Assembly (NCBI RefSeq): GCF_003345295.1
Contig: NZ_CP031055.1
Location: forward strand, 2,914,001-2,978,000
Direction of reading: 5' to 3'
Origin: Vibrio splendidus
GTDB lineage: Bacteria; Pseudomonadota; Gammaproteobacteria; Enterobacterales; Vibrionaceae
DNA length: 64,000 nt
Part shown: piece by piece, positions 23,221 through 32,635 of the stretch
Numbering within the stretch: the first letter of the stretch is position 1
How the letters are laid out: the number at the start of each line of letters is the position of its first letter
Notes under the pieces: model-generated
The model's input: the letters and a program-made list of their open reading frames with translations, nothing else
Database searches by the model: none
Told to the model about the DNA's origin: nothing
Translations under genes and position numbers: made by a program

Positions 23221-23760
23221 GTGGCTAATAGAGATTATGTAAAGCGCGGTCGTGGCACGAAAAAACCGACCAAGAAACAAGCCCCTCGCCGTAAACCTTG
23301 GCGCAGTGGTCTTTTGGCGATCCTCCTTGCAGGTGGTTTTGGTTATGGACTTTACTTATTGAGTAATGATCCTGAGCCGCCAGCACCAACACCTGTGGCT
23401 ACCAAACCAAAACCTAAGCCAAAACCAGCGAAAGTGATTCCACCGCCTCCAGAAGAGAAGTGGGACTACGTTGAAACGCTGCCAAGCCGCGAGATTGAAG
23501 TTAAAGCCAAAGAGCAAGAGATCTCTAAGATCCCTTACGTGATGCAGTGTGGCGCTTACAAAACGTCAGCACAGGCAGAAACGCGCAAGTTAGATATTGC
23601 GTTCCAAGGTATCTCGAGTGAAATCCGTAAAAAAGACGGCAGTAGCTGGTACCGTGTGGTTCTAGGGCCATACAAGTTGAAGCGTGACGCCGAGCGCGAT
23701 CGCCATAAGCTGCAACGGGCGAAAATCGAACCTTGCGCTATTTGGAAAGACACCGATTAG
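23221..23760 (+). CDS. ftsN: Cell division protein FtsN (SPOR domain)
   Basis: Late divisome protein that triggers septal peptidoglycan synthesis. I prefer the GTG start at 23221 (VANRDYVKRGRGTKK, 179 residues), because FtsN proteins begin M-A-x-RDYV; a TTG at 23209 is possible. Features in order: a basic cytoplasmic tail; one transmembrane helix (about 31-45, LLAILLAGGFGYGLYLL); a Pro/Lys-rich linker; and a C-terminal SPOR domain (about 105-177, YVMQCGAYKTSAQAE to WYRVVLGPYK). It is much shorter than the 319-residue E. coli protein because the linker is short. A hexamer repeat covers its stop codon. Confidence 0.92.
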   Translation: MANRDYVKRGRGTKKPTKKQAPRRKPWRSGLLAILLAGGFGYGLYLLSNDPEPPAPTPVATKPKPKPKPAKVIPPPPEEKWDYVETLPSREIEVKAKEQEISKIPYVMQCGAYKTSAQAETRKLDIAFQGISSEIRKKDGSSWYRVVLGPYKLKRDAERDRHKLQRAKIEPCAIWKDTD

Positions 23761-23772
23761 ATTTAGATTTAG
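23755..23772. repeat. Hexamer repeat over the ftsN stop codon
   Basis: GATTAG-ATTTAG-ATTTAG; the first unit includes the TAG stop, which is repeated in frame twice more. Confidence 0.6.
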
Positions 23773-23818
23773 CGATAGTCGCAGTCTTAATCTTAGCAAA
23801 AGCCGAAAACCAAACTCC

Positions 23819-23848
23819 GAAAGCCTCCCATTGTGGAGGTTTTCTTTT
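23819..23848 (+). terminator. ftsN terminator
   Basis: CCTCC-CATTGT-GGAGG stem, with flanking A and T tracts ending TTTTC. Confidence 0.7.
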
Positions 23849-23916
23849 ATTTACTCCCTTTAGTCAGTTTTCCTTACAACTTCCGCCGATAAGTTGCGCG
23901 ACATCACTCGCCCTTC

Positions 23917-23945
23917 CTTGAATTATCCGAGCACCATCCTCATAT
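23917..23945 (+). promoter_or_regulatory. Candidate heat-shock (sigma-32) promoter of hslVU
   Basis: CTTGAA at 23917-23922 matches the sigma-32 -35 element. Twelve nucleotides later CATCCTCAT partly matches the CCCCATnT -10 element. hslVU is a heat-shock operon in E. coli. The match is partial. Confidence 0.5.
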
Positions 23946-23988
23946 ACTTTTTATACCCAAAGATAAGAAATATTAAGAGGCCCTACTC

Positions 23989-24537
23989 GTGACTACCATT
24001 GTATCTGTACGTCGTAATAATAAAGTCGTCATCGCGGGTGATGGACAAGTATCTCTAGGCAATACTGTAATGAAGGGCAATGCCCGTAAAGTACGTCGCC
24101 TATACAACAATAAAGTACTGGCAGGTTTTGCTGGCGGTACGGCAGATGCTTTCACGCTATTCGAAAAATTTGAAAGCAAGCTGCAAATGCACCAAGGCCA
24201 CCTAACCAAAGCTGCCGTTGAGCTGGCGAAGGATTGGCGTAGCGACCGTGCTCTACGTAAATTAGAAGCACTGCTAGCAGTCGCAGATGAAACCGCTTCA
24301 CTGATCATTACTGGTAACGGTGACGTAGTTCAGCCAGAGAACGACCTGATTGCGATCGGTTCGGGCGGTAACTTCGCTCAAGCAGCAGCGACTGCACTAT
24401 TAGAAAATACTGATTTAGATGCGCGTGAAATCGCAGAAAAATCGCTGAACATTGCTGGCGATATCTGTGTATTCACCAACCATCACCACACTATTGAAGA
24501 ACTAGAAAGCACCGTTGAGCTGCCAAAGCCAGAGTAA
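23989..24537 (+). CDS. hslV: ATP-dependent protease subunit HslV
   Basis: Proteolytic subunit of the HslVU (ClpYQ) protease. The 182-residue protein has the N-terminal nucleophile threonine after the initiator Met (TTIVSVRR), plus [14 protein letters not shown] and [15 protein letters not shown] family sequence (here [12 protein letters not shown]). The start is a GTG with AAGAGG upstream. It lies 58 nt before hslU, in the standard operon order. Confidence 0.98.
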   Translation: MTTIVSVRRNNKVVIAGDGQVSLGNTVMKGNARKVRRLYNNKVLAGFAGGTADAFTLFEKFESKLQMHQGHLTKAAVELAKDWRSDRALRKLEALLAVADETASLIITGNGDVVQPENDLIAIGSGGNFAQAAATALLENTDLDAREIAEKSLNIAGDICVFTNHHHTIEELESTVELPKPE

Positions 24538-24595
24538 CGACCGCTTCCATCAATAACGTTGTATTCAACAGTGATTAAAGAATTAAGGAAAAACC

Positions 24596-25936
24596 ATGTC
24601 TGAAATGACTCCTCGCGAAATTGTTCACGAACTCAATCGCCACATTATCGGCCAAGACAACGCTAAGCGTTCAGTGGCTATCGCACTGCGTAACCGCTGG
24701 CGTCGTATGCAGCTTGAAGAAAGCCTGCGTGTTGAAGTATCACCAAAGAACATCCTTATGATTGGCCCAACGGGTGTGGGTAAAACTGAAATTGCTCGCC
24801 GTCTAGCGAAACTCGCTAATGCGCCGTTCATCAAGGTAGAAGCGACTAAGTTCACCGAAGTTGGCTACGTTGGTAAAGAGGTTGAGACCATTATCCGTGA
24901 TCTAACGGACGTTGCGATCAAGATGACGCACCAACAAGCGATGGAAAAAGTACAGTACCGCGCTGAAGAACAAGCTGAAGAACGCATTCTTGATGCCCTT
25001 CTACCACCAGCACGTGATGCTTGGGGTCAGAACGAGCAATCAACGGAAGACACCACCTCTTCAAACACTCGTCAGATTTTCCGCAAGAAACTGCGTGAAG
25101 GTAAGCTAGACGACAAAGAGATCGAGGTCGATGTAGCCGCACCGCAAATGGGCGTTGAAATCATGTCACCTCCGGGTATGGAAGAGATGACCAACCAGCT
25201 GCAAGGCATGTTCCAAAACCTAGCGGGCGACACCAAGAAAAAGCGTAAGATGAAAATCAAAGACGCATTCAAAGCACTGACGGAAGAAGAAGCTTCAAAG
25301 CTTGTAAACCAAGAAGAGCTAAAAGAGAGCGCGATTTTCAACGCTGAAAATAACGGCATCGTATTCATCGATGAGATCGACAAAATCTGTAAGCGTGGCG
25401 ACAGCTCAGGCCCAGACGTATCTCGTGAAGGTGTTCAGCGCGACCTACTGCCTCTAATCGAAGGCAGCACAGTATCAACGAAACACGGCATGGTTAAAAC
25501 TGACCACATCTTGTTTATCACATCAGGTGCTTTCCAAGTAGCTAAGCCATCTGACCTGATCCCTGAACTGCAAGGTCGTCTACCAATCCGCGTAGAACTT
25601 GAAGCACTATCAGCACACGACTTCAAACGTATTCTTACTGAACCAAAGGCGTCACTGACAGAACAGTACATTGCCCTGATGAAAACAGAAGATGTTGGCA
25701 TTGAGTTCACTGAAGATGGCATCAACCAAATTGCAGACGCAGCATGGCGTGTGAACGAAACTACTGAAAACATCGGTGCGCGTCGTCTACACACAGTCAT
25801 GGAGCGCCTAATGGATGAAATTTCATTTGACGCAACAGACCGAGCAGGCAGTAAATTGCTGATTGATGAAGCTTATGTAATATCTAAGCTTGGCGAGCTC
25901 GTGGAAGACGAAGACCTAAGTCGCTTCATCCTGTAG
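24596..25936 (+). CDS. hslU: HslU ATPase subunit of the HslVU protease
   Basis: AAA+ unfoldase that feeds substrates to HslV. The 446-residue protein begins [20 protein letters not shown]. Walker A is GPTGVGKT (57-64), Walker B is IVFIDEID near residue 255, and the I-domain insertion lies between. The arginine-finger region is GRLPIRVEL. The C-terminal tail DLSRFIL, which inserts into HslV, is intact. A terminator follows. Confidence 0.98.
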   Translation: MSEMTPREIVHELNRHIIGQDNAKRSVAIALRNRWRRMQLEESLRVEVSPKNILMIGPTGVGKTEIARRLAKLANAPFIKVEATKFTEVGYVGKEVETIIRDLTDVAIKMTHQQAMEKVQYRAEEQAEERILDALLPPARDAWGQNEQSTEDTTSSNTRQIFRKKLREGKLDDKEIEVDVAAPQMGVEIMSPPGMEEMTNQLQGMFQNLAGDTKKKRKMKIKDAFKALTEEEASKLVNQEELKESAIFNAENNGIVFIDEIDKICKRGDSSGPDVSREGVQRDLLPLIEGSTVSTKHGMVKTDHILFITSGAFQVAKPSDLIPELQGRLPIRVELEALSAHDFKRILTEPKASLTEQYIALMKTEDVGIEFTEDGINQIADAAWRVNETTENIGARRLHTVMERLMDEISFDATDRAGSKLLIDEAYVISKLGELVEDEDLSRFIL

Positions 25937-25995
25937 CACACAAAACTCCAACTTATTGCTCTATCTCAAAGAAATAGCAGCTAATAAGCGAATTC

Positions 25996-26023
25996 AAGGC
26001 CCACTTTCGAGTGGGCTTTTTAT
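25996..26023 (+). terminator. hslVU terminator
   Basis: GCCCACT-TTCG-AGTGGGC followed by TTTTTATT. Confidence 0.85.
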
Positions 26024-26091
26024 TACCCGAAAAATGGGCGTATACTCAAATCACAGTTTGAAACGAAGACTTACAAAGAAATAGACCTACG

Positions 26092-27009
26092 ATGAAACAA
26101 TCTCTACTGATTTGGCTTGATGCCGCACGACCAAAAACTCTGCCTCTCGCACTTGTCTCTATTCTTACAGGAAGTAGTTTAGCGTTCGCCGGCGGTCAGT
26201 TTTCTCTATCAATAGCCCTACTGGCTTTTTTAACTGCCACCTTATTACAAATCCTGTCGAACCTAGCCAATGACTATGGCGACGCAGTAAAAGGCACCGA
26301 CAATGAAAACCGTCTAGGGCCAACACGCGCAATGCAATCCGGCGCGGTGACCGCGAAAACTATGAAGAAAGCCATCATCCTCAACATCGTGTTTACCATG
26401 CTCGCTGGGCTGATTCTTATTTTTCATGCCTTAACATCGATTGAAAGCATCTTATCTTTCATCGCGTTAGGCGTATTAGCCATAATGGCTGCCATCGCTT
26501 ACACCGTGGGCAATAAACCTTATGGTTATATTGGCCTTGGCGACTTATCGGTATTTATCTTCTTCGGTTTGTTAGGCGTTTCAGGCACATACTTCCTACA
26601 CACTGGTCATGTTGAGCCAAGCCTATTTCTTCCGGCTTTAGGCTGTGGATTAATGGCGGTTGCGGTACTCAACATCAACAACATGCGTGATATCGAGAAC
26701 GACAGCGAATGTGGTAAGCGCACCATGGCGGTTCGCCTAGGGCAACGCAAAGCCAAACACTATCATTTTGCACTGCTTGGGCTCGCCCTTGCATCTTTCG
26801 CTATCTACCTACTGATTCAAGAAAAGCCAGTCTGGATCAGCCTGCCGTTTTTACTGAGCATTATTATTGTTTATAAGCATGGCAAGGCCGTTTGGGAAAC
26901 CGAAAAACCAGCGCAGATTGCACCAATGATGCCGGTGATTGTGAAATGCTCACTGGTCACTAACCTATTGTTTGCAGGGGTTGTCGTAGCTCAAACTCTA
27001 TTGAGTTAA
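26092..27009 (+). CDS. menA: 1,4-dihydroxy-2-naphthoate polyprenyltransferase
   Basis: Inner-membrane UbiA-family enzyme that attaches the isoprenoid tail to DHNA, giving demethylmenaquinone. The 305-residue protein has about nine hydrophobic segments. The first Asp-rich prenyl-binding motif is NDYGDAVKGTDN (60-71), and the second is NNMRDIENDSECGKRT (about 195-210). The product is used in anaerobic respiration. The hslVU-menA-rraA order is also found in E. coli. Confidence 0.95.
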   Translation: MKQSLLIWLDAARPKTLPLALVSILTGSSLAFAGGQFSLSIALLAFLTATLLQILSNLANDYGDAVKGTDNENRLGPTRAMQSGAVTAKTMKKAIILNIVFTMLAGLILIFHALTSIESILSFIALGVLAIMAAIAYTVGNKPYGYIGLGDLSVFIFFGLLGVSGTYFLHTGHVEPSLFLPALGCGLMAVAVLNINNMRDIENDSECGKRTMAVRLGQRKAKHYHFALLGLALASFAIYLLIQEKPVWISLPFLLSIIIVYKHGKAVWETEKPAQIAPMMPVIVKCSLVTNLLFAGVVVAQTLLS

Positions 27010-27082
27010 ATGAGACTAATCATTGCAAAGGGATCAAGCACCGATATACTCAAAGTAAGCTCATTGTTCAAAAGGTATACTA

Positions 27083-27601
27083 ATGGAATACAACACTTCA
27101 GCACTGTGCGACATATATTTGGATCAAGTTGATGTCGTGGAGCCCATGTTCAGCAACTTCGGTGGACGTGCATCCTTCGCAGGACAGATCACGACATTAA
27201 AGTGTTTTGAAGACAATGCTTTAATTCGCTCCGTATTAGAGCAAGATGGCTTGGGACGTGTGTTGTTAATCGATGGTGGCGGCTCACTACGCAAAGCGCT
27301 GATCGATGCTGAGATTGCCCTACTTGCCGAAGACAATGAGTGGGAAGGTATTGTGGTTTACGGCTGCGTTCGTGAAGTCGATGAGCTAGAAGACATGAAC
27401 ATTGGTATTCAGGCTTTGGCTTCAATCCCTGTTGGTGCGAGCCAAGAAGGTGTCGGCGAATTGGACGTACCGGTCAACTTTGGCAGCGTAACCTTCTTAC
27501 CGGAAGATTACCTCTACGCTGACAACACCGGCATTATTCTTTCGGCAGAGCCTTTAGATGTAGAACTTGATCTGGATGTTGAAGAAGAAGAGATCGAGTA
27601 A
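27083..27601 (+). CDS. rraA: Regulator of ribonuclease activity A
   Basis: Trimeric protein that binds RNase E and lowers its activity. The 172-residue protein starts [29 protein letters not shown] and contains [10 protein letters not shown] and GCVREVD, as expected. The tail is strongly acidic ([14 protein letters not shown]) and longer than in the 161-residue E. coli protein. It faces zapB across a shared terminator. Confidence 0.95.
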   Translation: MEYNTSALCDIYLDQVDVVEPMFSNFGGRASFAGQITTLKCFEDNALIRSVLEQDGLGRVLLIDGGGSLRKALIDAEIALLAEDNEWEGIVVYGCVREVDELEDMNIGIQALASIPVGASQEGVGELDVPVNFGSVTFLPEDYLYADNTGIILSAEPLDVELDLDVEEEEIE

Positions 27602-27662
27602 CTCTCACTCAGCTTCAAATAATAAAACAAACCATAAGAACACGAAGCATAAGAATACAAAC

Positions 27663-27697
27663 AAAAACGCCCGCTACTCAGTAGCGGGCGTTTTTTT
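27663..27697. terminator. Bidirectional terminator between rraA and zapB
   Basis: AACGCCCGCTAC pairs with GTAGCGGGCGTT, with long A and T tracts. Confidence 0.9.
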
Positions 27698-27713
27698 AAA
27701 TCTGAAGAGTCAA

Positions 27714-27956
27714 TTACTCTACGTCATCCATTTTACCAAGAAGGTTACGGATGCGATCTTGCCACGCTGAATGCTCTTCCTGCATTTGCTGAGTTTTTTG
27801 CTCTAGCTCGTGACGGCTTTCTTTAAGCTCACCAGCTTCTGTTGCTAGTGCTTGTTTCTCTTCTTTAAGCTCTTCCACTTCCATTTGAAGAAGTGCAATT
27901 GTATCTACTGCTGTTTGAATTTTTGCTTCTAGCTGCTCTAGTACTTCAAAAGACAT
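27714..27956 (-). CDS. zapB: Cell division protein ZapB
   Basis: An 80-residue, almost entirely coiled-coil protein (heptads from residue 3 to about 75, [20 protein letters not shown]). ZapB links the Z-ring to MatP through ZapA. Length and the N-terminal motif match. It lies between rraA and glpX, as in many gammaproteobacteria. Confidence 0.95.
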   Translation of the reverse strand: MSFEVLEQLEAKIQTAVDTIALLQMEVEELKEEKQALATEAGELKESRHELEQKTQQMQEEHSAWQDRIRNLLGKMDDVE

Positions 27957-28280
27957 TCTGGCCTACCTTTAAGTTATCCGTTTGATGGTGAAGGTCTACT
28001 CCACTTATTTCCCCATTCTACTCAGCAGAGCAAGGATAAACACTCAATATATTCGATATTTTGCGCCATTCGATGAAAAAAACAGCGCTTTTTACCGAAT
28101 ATTGACGTGAATTATTACTACCGCGACAACAGACTGATTATTTTGATGAATATTACCTGTTTTCACCCGCAAATTGATCAAGAGCAATCCCCAAAAAACA
28201 AAAAGGCAAACGTTTCCTTTGGGATATGGTAAAATTCGCCGCGAAATTTCTATTCCCCTTTTGAAAATTTTGGAGTCCGC
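27957..28280. promoter_or_regulatory. Divergent zapB/glpX promoter region with a PurR-like operator
   Basis: A 324-nt gap. GCAAACGTTTCC (28206-28217) differs at one base from the PurR core GCAAACGTTTGC and at three from the Cra core TGAAACGTTTCA. It overlaps the likely -35 region, since TAAAAT at 28230-28235 is a plausible -10. LacI-family repression of glpX is an inference. Confidence 0.45.
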
Positions 28281-29288
28281 ATGAAACGCGATTTAGCAAT
28301 GTCATTCTCTCGTGTCACTGAAGGTGCAGCACTAGCTGGTTACAAGTGGCTTGGCCGCGGCGATAAAAACGCTGCAGATGGCGCTGCTGTAGAAGTAATG
28401 CGTAGCCTACTGAACAAAACCGAAATTAGCGGCGAGATCGTTATCGGCGAAGGTGAGATCGATGATGCACCTATGCTATACATCGGTGAAAACGTCGGTA
28501 TTGGCGGTGATGCAGTAGATATCGCCGTTGACCCAATTGAAGGGACACGCATGACAGCAATGGGTCAATCAAATGCATTGGCTGTCTTGGCTGCAGGCGA
28601 AAAAGGTAGCTTCCTAAAAGCACCTGACATGTACATGGAAAAATTGGTTGTTGGTCCTGGCGCAAAAGGCGTGATTGACCTAGAACTGCCACTGACAGAA
28701 AACCTAGAAAACATTGCGAAAGCACTAGGTAAAACACTCGATACACTGGTAGTAACCACACTGGCTAAGCCACGTCATGATCAAGTGATTGCCGACATGC
28801 AAGCAATGGGTGTTCGTGTATTCGCAGTGCCAGACGGTGATGTTGCAGCTTCTATCCTCACGTGTATGCCAGACAGCGAAGTCGACGTAATGTACTGCAT
28901 CGGCGGCGCGCCTGAAGGCGTGGTTTCGGCTGCGGTTATTCGCGCACTCGACGGCGACATGCACGCACGTCTGCTTCCTCGTCATGAAGTAAAAGGCGAT
29001 ACAGAAGAGAACCGCAAACACGGTGAGCTTGAGCTAGAGCGTTGTGCTGAAATGGGCGTAACGGCGGGTATCGTGTTGAAGATGGAAGACATGGCTCGTA
29101 GCGACAACGTTGTATTCTCAGCAACCGGTATTACTAAGGGTGACCTTCTAGAGGGCATCACACGTACAGGTAATATCGCAACCACAGAAACACTGCTTAT
29201 CCGTGGTCGCTGCCGTACGATTCGCCGCATCAAATCTATCCACTACCTAGAGCGTAAAGACCCAGAAGTAATCGGTCACATCCTGTAG
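28281..29288 (+). CDS. glpX: Fructose-1,6-bisphosphatase, class II
   Basis: Gluconeogenic phosphatase. The 335-residue protein has the metal-site motifs GEGEIDDAPML (56-66) and DPIEGT (84-89). Catalytic-region sequences PRHDQVIADMQ and GGAPEGVVSAA follow. It is transcribed alone here, not with glpFK as in E. coli. It works against PfkA, encoded 4 kb downstream. Confidence 0.95.
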   Translation: MKRDLAMSFSRVTEGAALAGYKWLGRGDKNAADGAAVEVMRSLLNKTEISGEIVIGEGEIDDAPMLYIGENVGIGGDAVDIAVDPIEGTRMTAMGQSNALAVLAAGEKGSFLKAPDMYMEKLVVGPGAKGVIDLELPLTENLENIAKALGKTLDTLVVTTLAKPRHDQVIADMQAMGVRVFAVPDGDVAASILTCMPDSEVDVMYCIGGAPEGVVSAAVIRALDGDMHARLLPRHEVKGDTEENRKHGELELERCAEMGVTAGIVLKMEDMARSDNVVFSATGITKGDLLEGITRTGNIATTETLLIRGRCRTIRRIKSIHYLERKDPEVIGHIL

Positions 29289-29314
29289 ACCTAAACTCGC
29301 TCAAGCAGAACATT

Positions 29315-29346
29315 CGAAGGCTGATACCAAGTATCAGCCTTTTGTT
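29315..29346 (+). terminator. glpX terminator
   Basis: AAGGCTGATAC-CAA-GTATCAGCCTT followed by TTGTTTT. Confidence 0.85.
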
Positions 29347-29450
29347 TTATTGGTCATCAATAATCTGTGCATTTCACCTGCACCATAGTAAATGGTTTGC
29401 TTTATAAACACCTTGCCTCATAATAGTAAGGTTCATTAGGTAGAGATAGT

Positions 29451-30071
29451 ATGAAAACAAGCGACAAAATCTTACAGACCATTAAGCGTCAAGGCGCGGT
29501 AACCGCGAAACAACTGTCAGAAGAATTTGGCATGACGACAATGGGTGCAAGGCAACATCTGCAAAGCCTGGAAGATGACGGTATTCTTGCGTTTCATGAT
29601 GTTAAAGTAAAAGTGGGTCGCCCGACTCGCCACTGGTCCCTGACTCAACAAGGCCATGGTCAATTTTCAGATCGACACGGTGAACTCACCATTCAAGTGA
29701 TCGACGCTGTCGAGAATCTGTTTGGTAAAGAGGGGTTAGCTAAGGTTGCGGCCGAGCGCGAACAACACACCCTTAAGCAATATCAAACCGCGCTGTCTGA
29801 TTGTGACTCGCTGCTCAGCAAACTTAAAACACTCACCCAGCTGCGTGAAGACGAAGGCTACATGGCAGAACTTCAAGAGCATGACGATCACTACATCTTG
29901 ATCGAGAACCACTGCCCTATCTGCAAAGCTGCAACTCGCTGCCCTAGCCTGTGCCAATCTGAGCTCAATGTTTTCAAAGAATTACTCAAAGATGAATGTC
30001 ATGTGAGCCGCACTGAACACATCATTACTGGCGAGCGTCGTTGTACTTATACCCTAACGCCAAGTTACTGA
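29451..30071 (+). CDS. SufR-like Fe-S cluster HTH regulator
   Basis: A 206-residue protein with an N-terminal winged helix (about 1-65, QGAVTAKQLSEEFGMTTMGARQHLQSLEDDGIL). A helical middle and a Cys-rich C-terminal part follow. Cysteines are at 155, 158, 164, 168, 183 and 198. C155-X12-C168-X14-C183-X14-C198 closely matches the C-X12-C-X13-C-X14-C Fe-S ligand spacing described for the cyanobacterial repressor SufR. The sequence therefore suggests a DeoR/ArsR-like regulator that senses iron-sulfur clusters or redox state. Targets are not visible: no suf or isc genes are near. The ATG has an upstream AGGTAGAG. Confidence 0.8.
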   Translation: MKTSDKILQTIKRQGAVTAKQLSEEFGMTTMGARQHLQSLEDDGILAFHDVKVKVGRPTRHWSLTQQGHGQFSDRHGELTIQVIDAVENLFGKEGLAKVAAEREQHTLKQYQTALSDCDSLLSKLKTLTQLREDEGYMAELQEHDDHYILIENHCPICKAATRCPSLCQSELNVFKELLKDECHVSRTEHIITGERRCTYTLTPSY

Positions 30072-30173
30072 TCCTGTCTCAATATTGAGAAAACACCAAT
30101 AGATCAAAATTTGTACAAATTTCTTTCTTAAGCTTAAAGCATATGAAACATGCTTAATGCTAAGGAAGGAATC

Positions 30174-30521
30174 ATGGCACATCCACAGCCCAATCAAAAA
30201 CTGCCCCCTTTTGATGAACTGGTCCAACTCGCGAAAAGCGATCCGAAAGCATTCGATCAATTCAAACACGAGATGTGCGAACAGATGATTTGCTCAGCCT
30301 CAGAGACCATGCAAAACAGGCTTCGCGCTCAACAAAGTCATATCGATTTAGTCGTCAGCCGCTGCAAGAATCCACATCACGCTAATGTTGTTCTGATGCA
30401 AGAGCTGCGCTGTCAGGTCTGTAAATTCCAAGATGCACTCAAAGGCCGCTGCGATTTTGAAGAATCTCTGCCTGAAAATGTCGTGCCTTTCAGGCCAAAT
30501 ACAGAGCCAAAAATGTACTAA
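30174..30521 (+). CDS. DUF3135-like conserved protein
   Basis: A 115-residue soluble, mostly helical protein. I chose the ATG at 30174 (MAHPQPNQKLPPFDELVQLA) because AAGGAAGGA precedes it; an ATG at 30150 would add eight residues. LPPFDELVQLAKSDPKAFDQFK and the cysteines in MCEQMICSA and CQVCKF fit what I know as DUF3135, a gammaproteobacterial family of unknown function. The last codons and stop are part of a 17-bp tandem repeat. Confidence 0.75.
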   Translation: MAHPQPNQKLPPFDELVQLAKSDPKAFDQFKHEMCEQMICSASETMQNRLRAQQSHIDLVVSRCKNPHHANVVLMQELRCQVCKFQDALKGRCDFEESLPENVVPFRPNTEPKMY

Positions 30522-30565
30522 CCGTTAAAGTATACTAACTGTTGAAATGTACTAACCGTTGAAAG
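30512..30565. repeat. 17-bp tandem repeat overlapping the DUF3135 stop codon
   Basis: Three copies of a unit close to AATGTACTAACCGTTGA, with the core TACTAAC repeating at a 17-nt period (30516, 30533, 30550). The first copy contains the last Met and Tyr codons and the TAA stop. Confidence 0.85.
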
Positions 30566-30609
30566 GGACTAGCGACAAAAACCATTCAAAGAAAAACGCC
30601 TTAAAAAGA

Positions 30610-30636
30610 AAAAGGGAGCACAATGCTCCCTTCTTA
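30610..30636. terminator. Terminator between the DUF3135 and DUF805 genes
   Basis: AAGGGAGCA pairs with TGCTCCCTT across CAA, with flanking A and T tracts. Confidence 0.75.
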
Positions 30637-30655
30637 TTTCTCAATCATTCAATCT

Positions 30656-31078
30656 TTACACTGGGTCGTCACCGTAATCATTACGGCCTTCAGTTCCCTT
30701 GAGCAATCCACATTCAATCAAAATCCATAAACCACATACTAATGCTGCAACGGTTGCCGCCATATGAACTGGCGATACCGACTCTGTTGTCGTTGCTACC
30801 ATTGGCGAAGCCAAACGCCCAAGCACGAGTGGCACGTTCAACAACAGCCAGTAGTTCGACTTATTGCGGTCGTGCCAGCGTTTAGCGGTAATTGCAAGAT
30901 CTGGGATAACCAGCAACAGTAGGAAGATTGGTAGCAGGATATAGGAATATGCAGGGAACAGAACAGAAATACCGGAAGCAAAACCAGTAATCGCTACATA
31001 GTAGAAAACATTCCAAATCCAGTAAGTCTTACGACCAATTCTCCCCTTGAAAGAGAGCAGTAAATCTTTCATCGACAT
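30656..31078 (-). CDS. DUF805 membrane protein
   Basis: A 140-residue inner-membrane protein with four hydrophobic segments (about 23-43, 48-65, 78-95, 108-128). The N-terminus FKGRIGRKTYWIWNV and the RWHDRNKS motif (about 67-74) are typical of DUF805. Function is unknown; related proteins are widespread. The start at 31078 has only a weak ribosome-binding site, and the second Met at 31072 is possible. Confidence 0.85.
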   Translation of the reverse strand: MSMKDLLLSFKGRIGRKTYWIWNVFYYVAITGFASGISVLFPAYSYILLPIFLLLLVIPDLAITAKRWHDRNKSNYWLLLNVPLVLGRLASPMVATTTESVSPVHMAATVAALVCGLWILIECGLLKGTEGRNDYGDDPV

Positions 31079-31164
31079 CTTAAATACTCAAAAAATTAAT
31101 ACGCTACCAAAAAGTTAGCAGCAAATAGTCAGTTAATCACTTTTAGTTAGTTGATTCTTTTTAG

Positions 31165-31512
31165 CTAGTTCATCACTTTCTGAAAGCAACTTTTATCCAT
31201 ATCTCGTATGTTGACCGTTAGGCTACGGATATGGCTTGCCTGTTCTTGTAGGGTTTGCATCAACAAACGCGACAATTCTCTTTTCTGTTCTTCGGTACGT
31301 CCTGAAAGTAACTCAAAGCTAATATGAACAAAATCCACATTGTCCTCTTCATCACCGACCAACCAGTTATGACAGCGCAGTGAACGAGACTTCACAGAAG
31401 GTACATCAAACAAACCACAGTTTAATGTAACTTGATGAAGGTCTTCCAGTAAACCTTGGATATTCACTCGCTCATCCACTGAATTTGAGTACTCTAGAAC
31501 TAGATTCGGCAT
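31165..31512 (-). CDS. 5-carboxymethyl-2-hydroxymuconate isomerase-like protein
   Basis: A 115-residue member of the tautomerase superfamily. The protein begins M-P, so P2 becomes the N-terminal catalytic proline after Met removal. MPNLVLEYS, the HISFELLSGRTEEQK region and the overall length match CHMI (HpaF-type) enzymes. No homoprotocatechuate genes are nearby, so the in-vivo substrate is open. AGGAAG precedes the ATG. Confidence 0.8.
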   Translation of the reverse strand: MPNLVLEYSNSVDERVNIQGLLEDLHQVTLNCGLFDVPSVKSRSLRCHNWLVGDEEDNVDFVHISFELLSGRTEEQKRELSRLLMQTLQEQASHIRSLTVNIRDMDKSCFQKVMN

Positions 31513-31761
31513 TATTACTTCCTATTGTTAACGCAATCGTTTGTCCCTTAATAGCAACTAACGATGAAAAATCCGAGAAGTTAGCTATTATTCTGTCTGC
31601 CGGATCACTGATATATGCTCAAAATCTACTCTGACCATTGAGTAAGATCCAAGAAAGTCATGACCACAGTCATGATCTGTTGATATTATTCTGTTATATT
31701 ATTTCGTAATAAAGTTTACTTTTTTACATTCGATTTATTTAAATACTTTGGAGATATTCCT

Positions 31762-32532
31762 ATGCGTCATCCTGTAGTTATGGGTAACTGGAAACTAAAC
31801 GGCAGCAAAGAAATGGTTGTTGATCTACTAAACGGTCTTAACGCTGAACTTGAAGGCGTAACAGGCGTAGACGTAGCAGTTGCTCCACCAGCACTTTTCG
31901 TTGATCTTGCTGAGCGTACGCTTACTGAAGCGGGCAGCGCGATCATCCTAGGTGCTCAAAACTCTGACCTAAACAACAGCGGTGCATTCACTGGCGACAT
32001 GTCTCCAGCAATGCTTAAAGAGTTCGGCGCATCTCACATCATCATCGGTCACTCTGAGCGTCGTGAATACCACGCTGAGTCTGACGAATTCGTTGCTAAG
32101 AAATTCGCATTCCTAAAAGAGAACGGCCTAACTCCAGTTCTTTGTATCGGTGAGTCTGATGCACAAAACGAAGCAGGCGAAACTGTTGCTGTATGTGCTC
32201 GTCAACTTGACGCTGTTATCAACACTCAAGGTGTTGAAGCTCTTGAAGGCGCTATCATCGCTTACGAACCAATCTGGGCTATCGGTACTGGTAAAGCAGC
32301 TACAGCTGAAGATGCACAACGCATCCACGCTCAAATCCGTGCACACATCGCAGAGAAATCTGAAGACGTTGCTAAGAAAGTTGTTATCCAATACGGCGGT
32401 TCTGTTAAGCCAGAAAACGCAGCAGCTTACTTCGCACAACCAGACATCGACGGTGCTCTAGTTGGCGGCGCAGCTCTAGACGCGAAAAGCTTCGCAGCTA
32501 TCGCTAAAGCAGCAGCTGAAGCAAAAGCTTAA
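31762..32532 (+). CDS. tpiA: Triosephosphate isomerase
   Basis: Interconverts dihydroxyacetone phosphate and glyceraldehyde 3-phosphate. The 256-residue TIM barrel has catalytic K11 (GNWKLNG), H97 (IIGHSERR) and E169 ([12 protein letters not shown]). The flexible loop 6 is intact. Codon use is strongly biased (repeated GCT, GGT, AAC, CTA), as expected of a highly expressed glycolytic gene; this bias also creates long spurious frames on both strands. It converges with pfkA. Confidence 0.98.
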   Translation: MRHPVVMGNWKLNGSKEMVVDLLNGLNAELEGVTGVDVAVAPPALFVDLAERTLTEAGSAIILGAQNSDLNNSGAFTGDMSPAMLKEFGASHIIIGHSERREYHAESDEFVAKKFAFLKENGLTPVLCIGESDAQNEAGETVAVCARQLDAVINTQGVEALEGAIIAYEPIWAIGTGKAATAEDAQRIHAQIRAHIAEKSEDVAKKVVIQYGGSVKPENAAAYFAQPDIDGALVGGAALDAKSFAAIAKAAAEAKA

Positions 32533-32559
32533 TTTAAACTTCACCGTTTAGATTAAATG

Positions 32560-32588
32560 AAAGGTCAACTTAGGTTGGCCTTTTTTAT
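32560..32588 (+). terminator. tpiA terminator
   Basis: AAAGGTCAAC-TTAG-GTTGGCCTTT with a T tract. Confidence 0.8.
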
Positions 32589-32635
32589 TGGCTGTAATTT
32601 GAGATTCAAGCTTAAAATCCAAATGGCAGGCACAA

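Noticed and set aside
32128..32461. Overlapping 103-codon frames on both strands within tpiA
   Set aside because: They arise from the strong codon bias of tpiA; the TIM reading frame is complete and has all catalytic residues.
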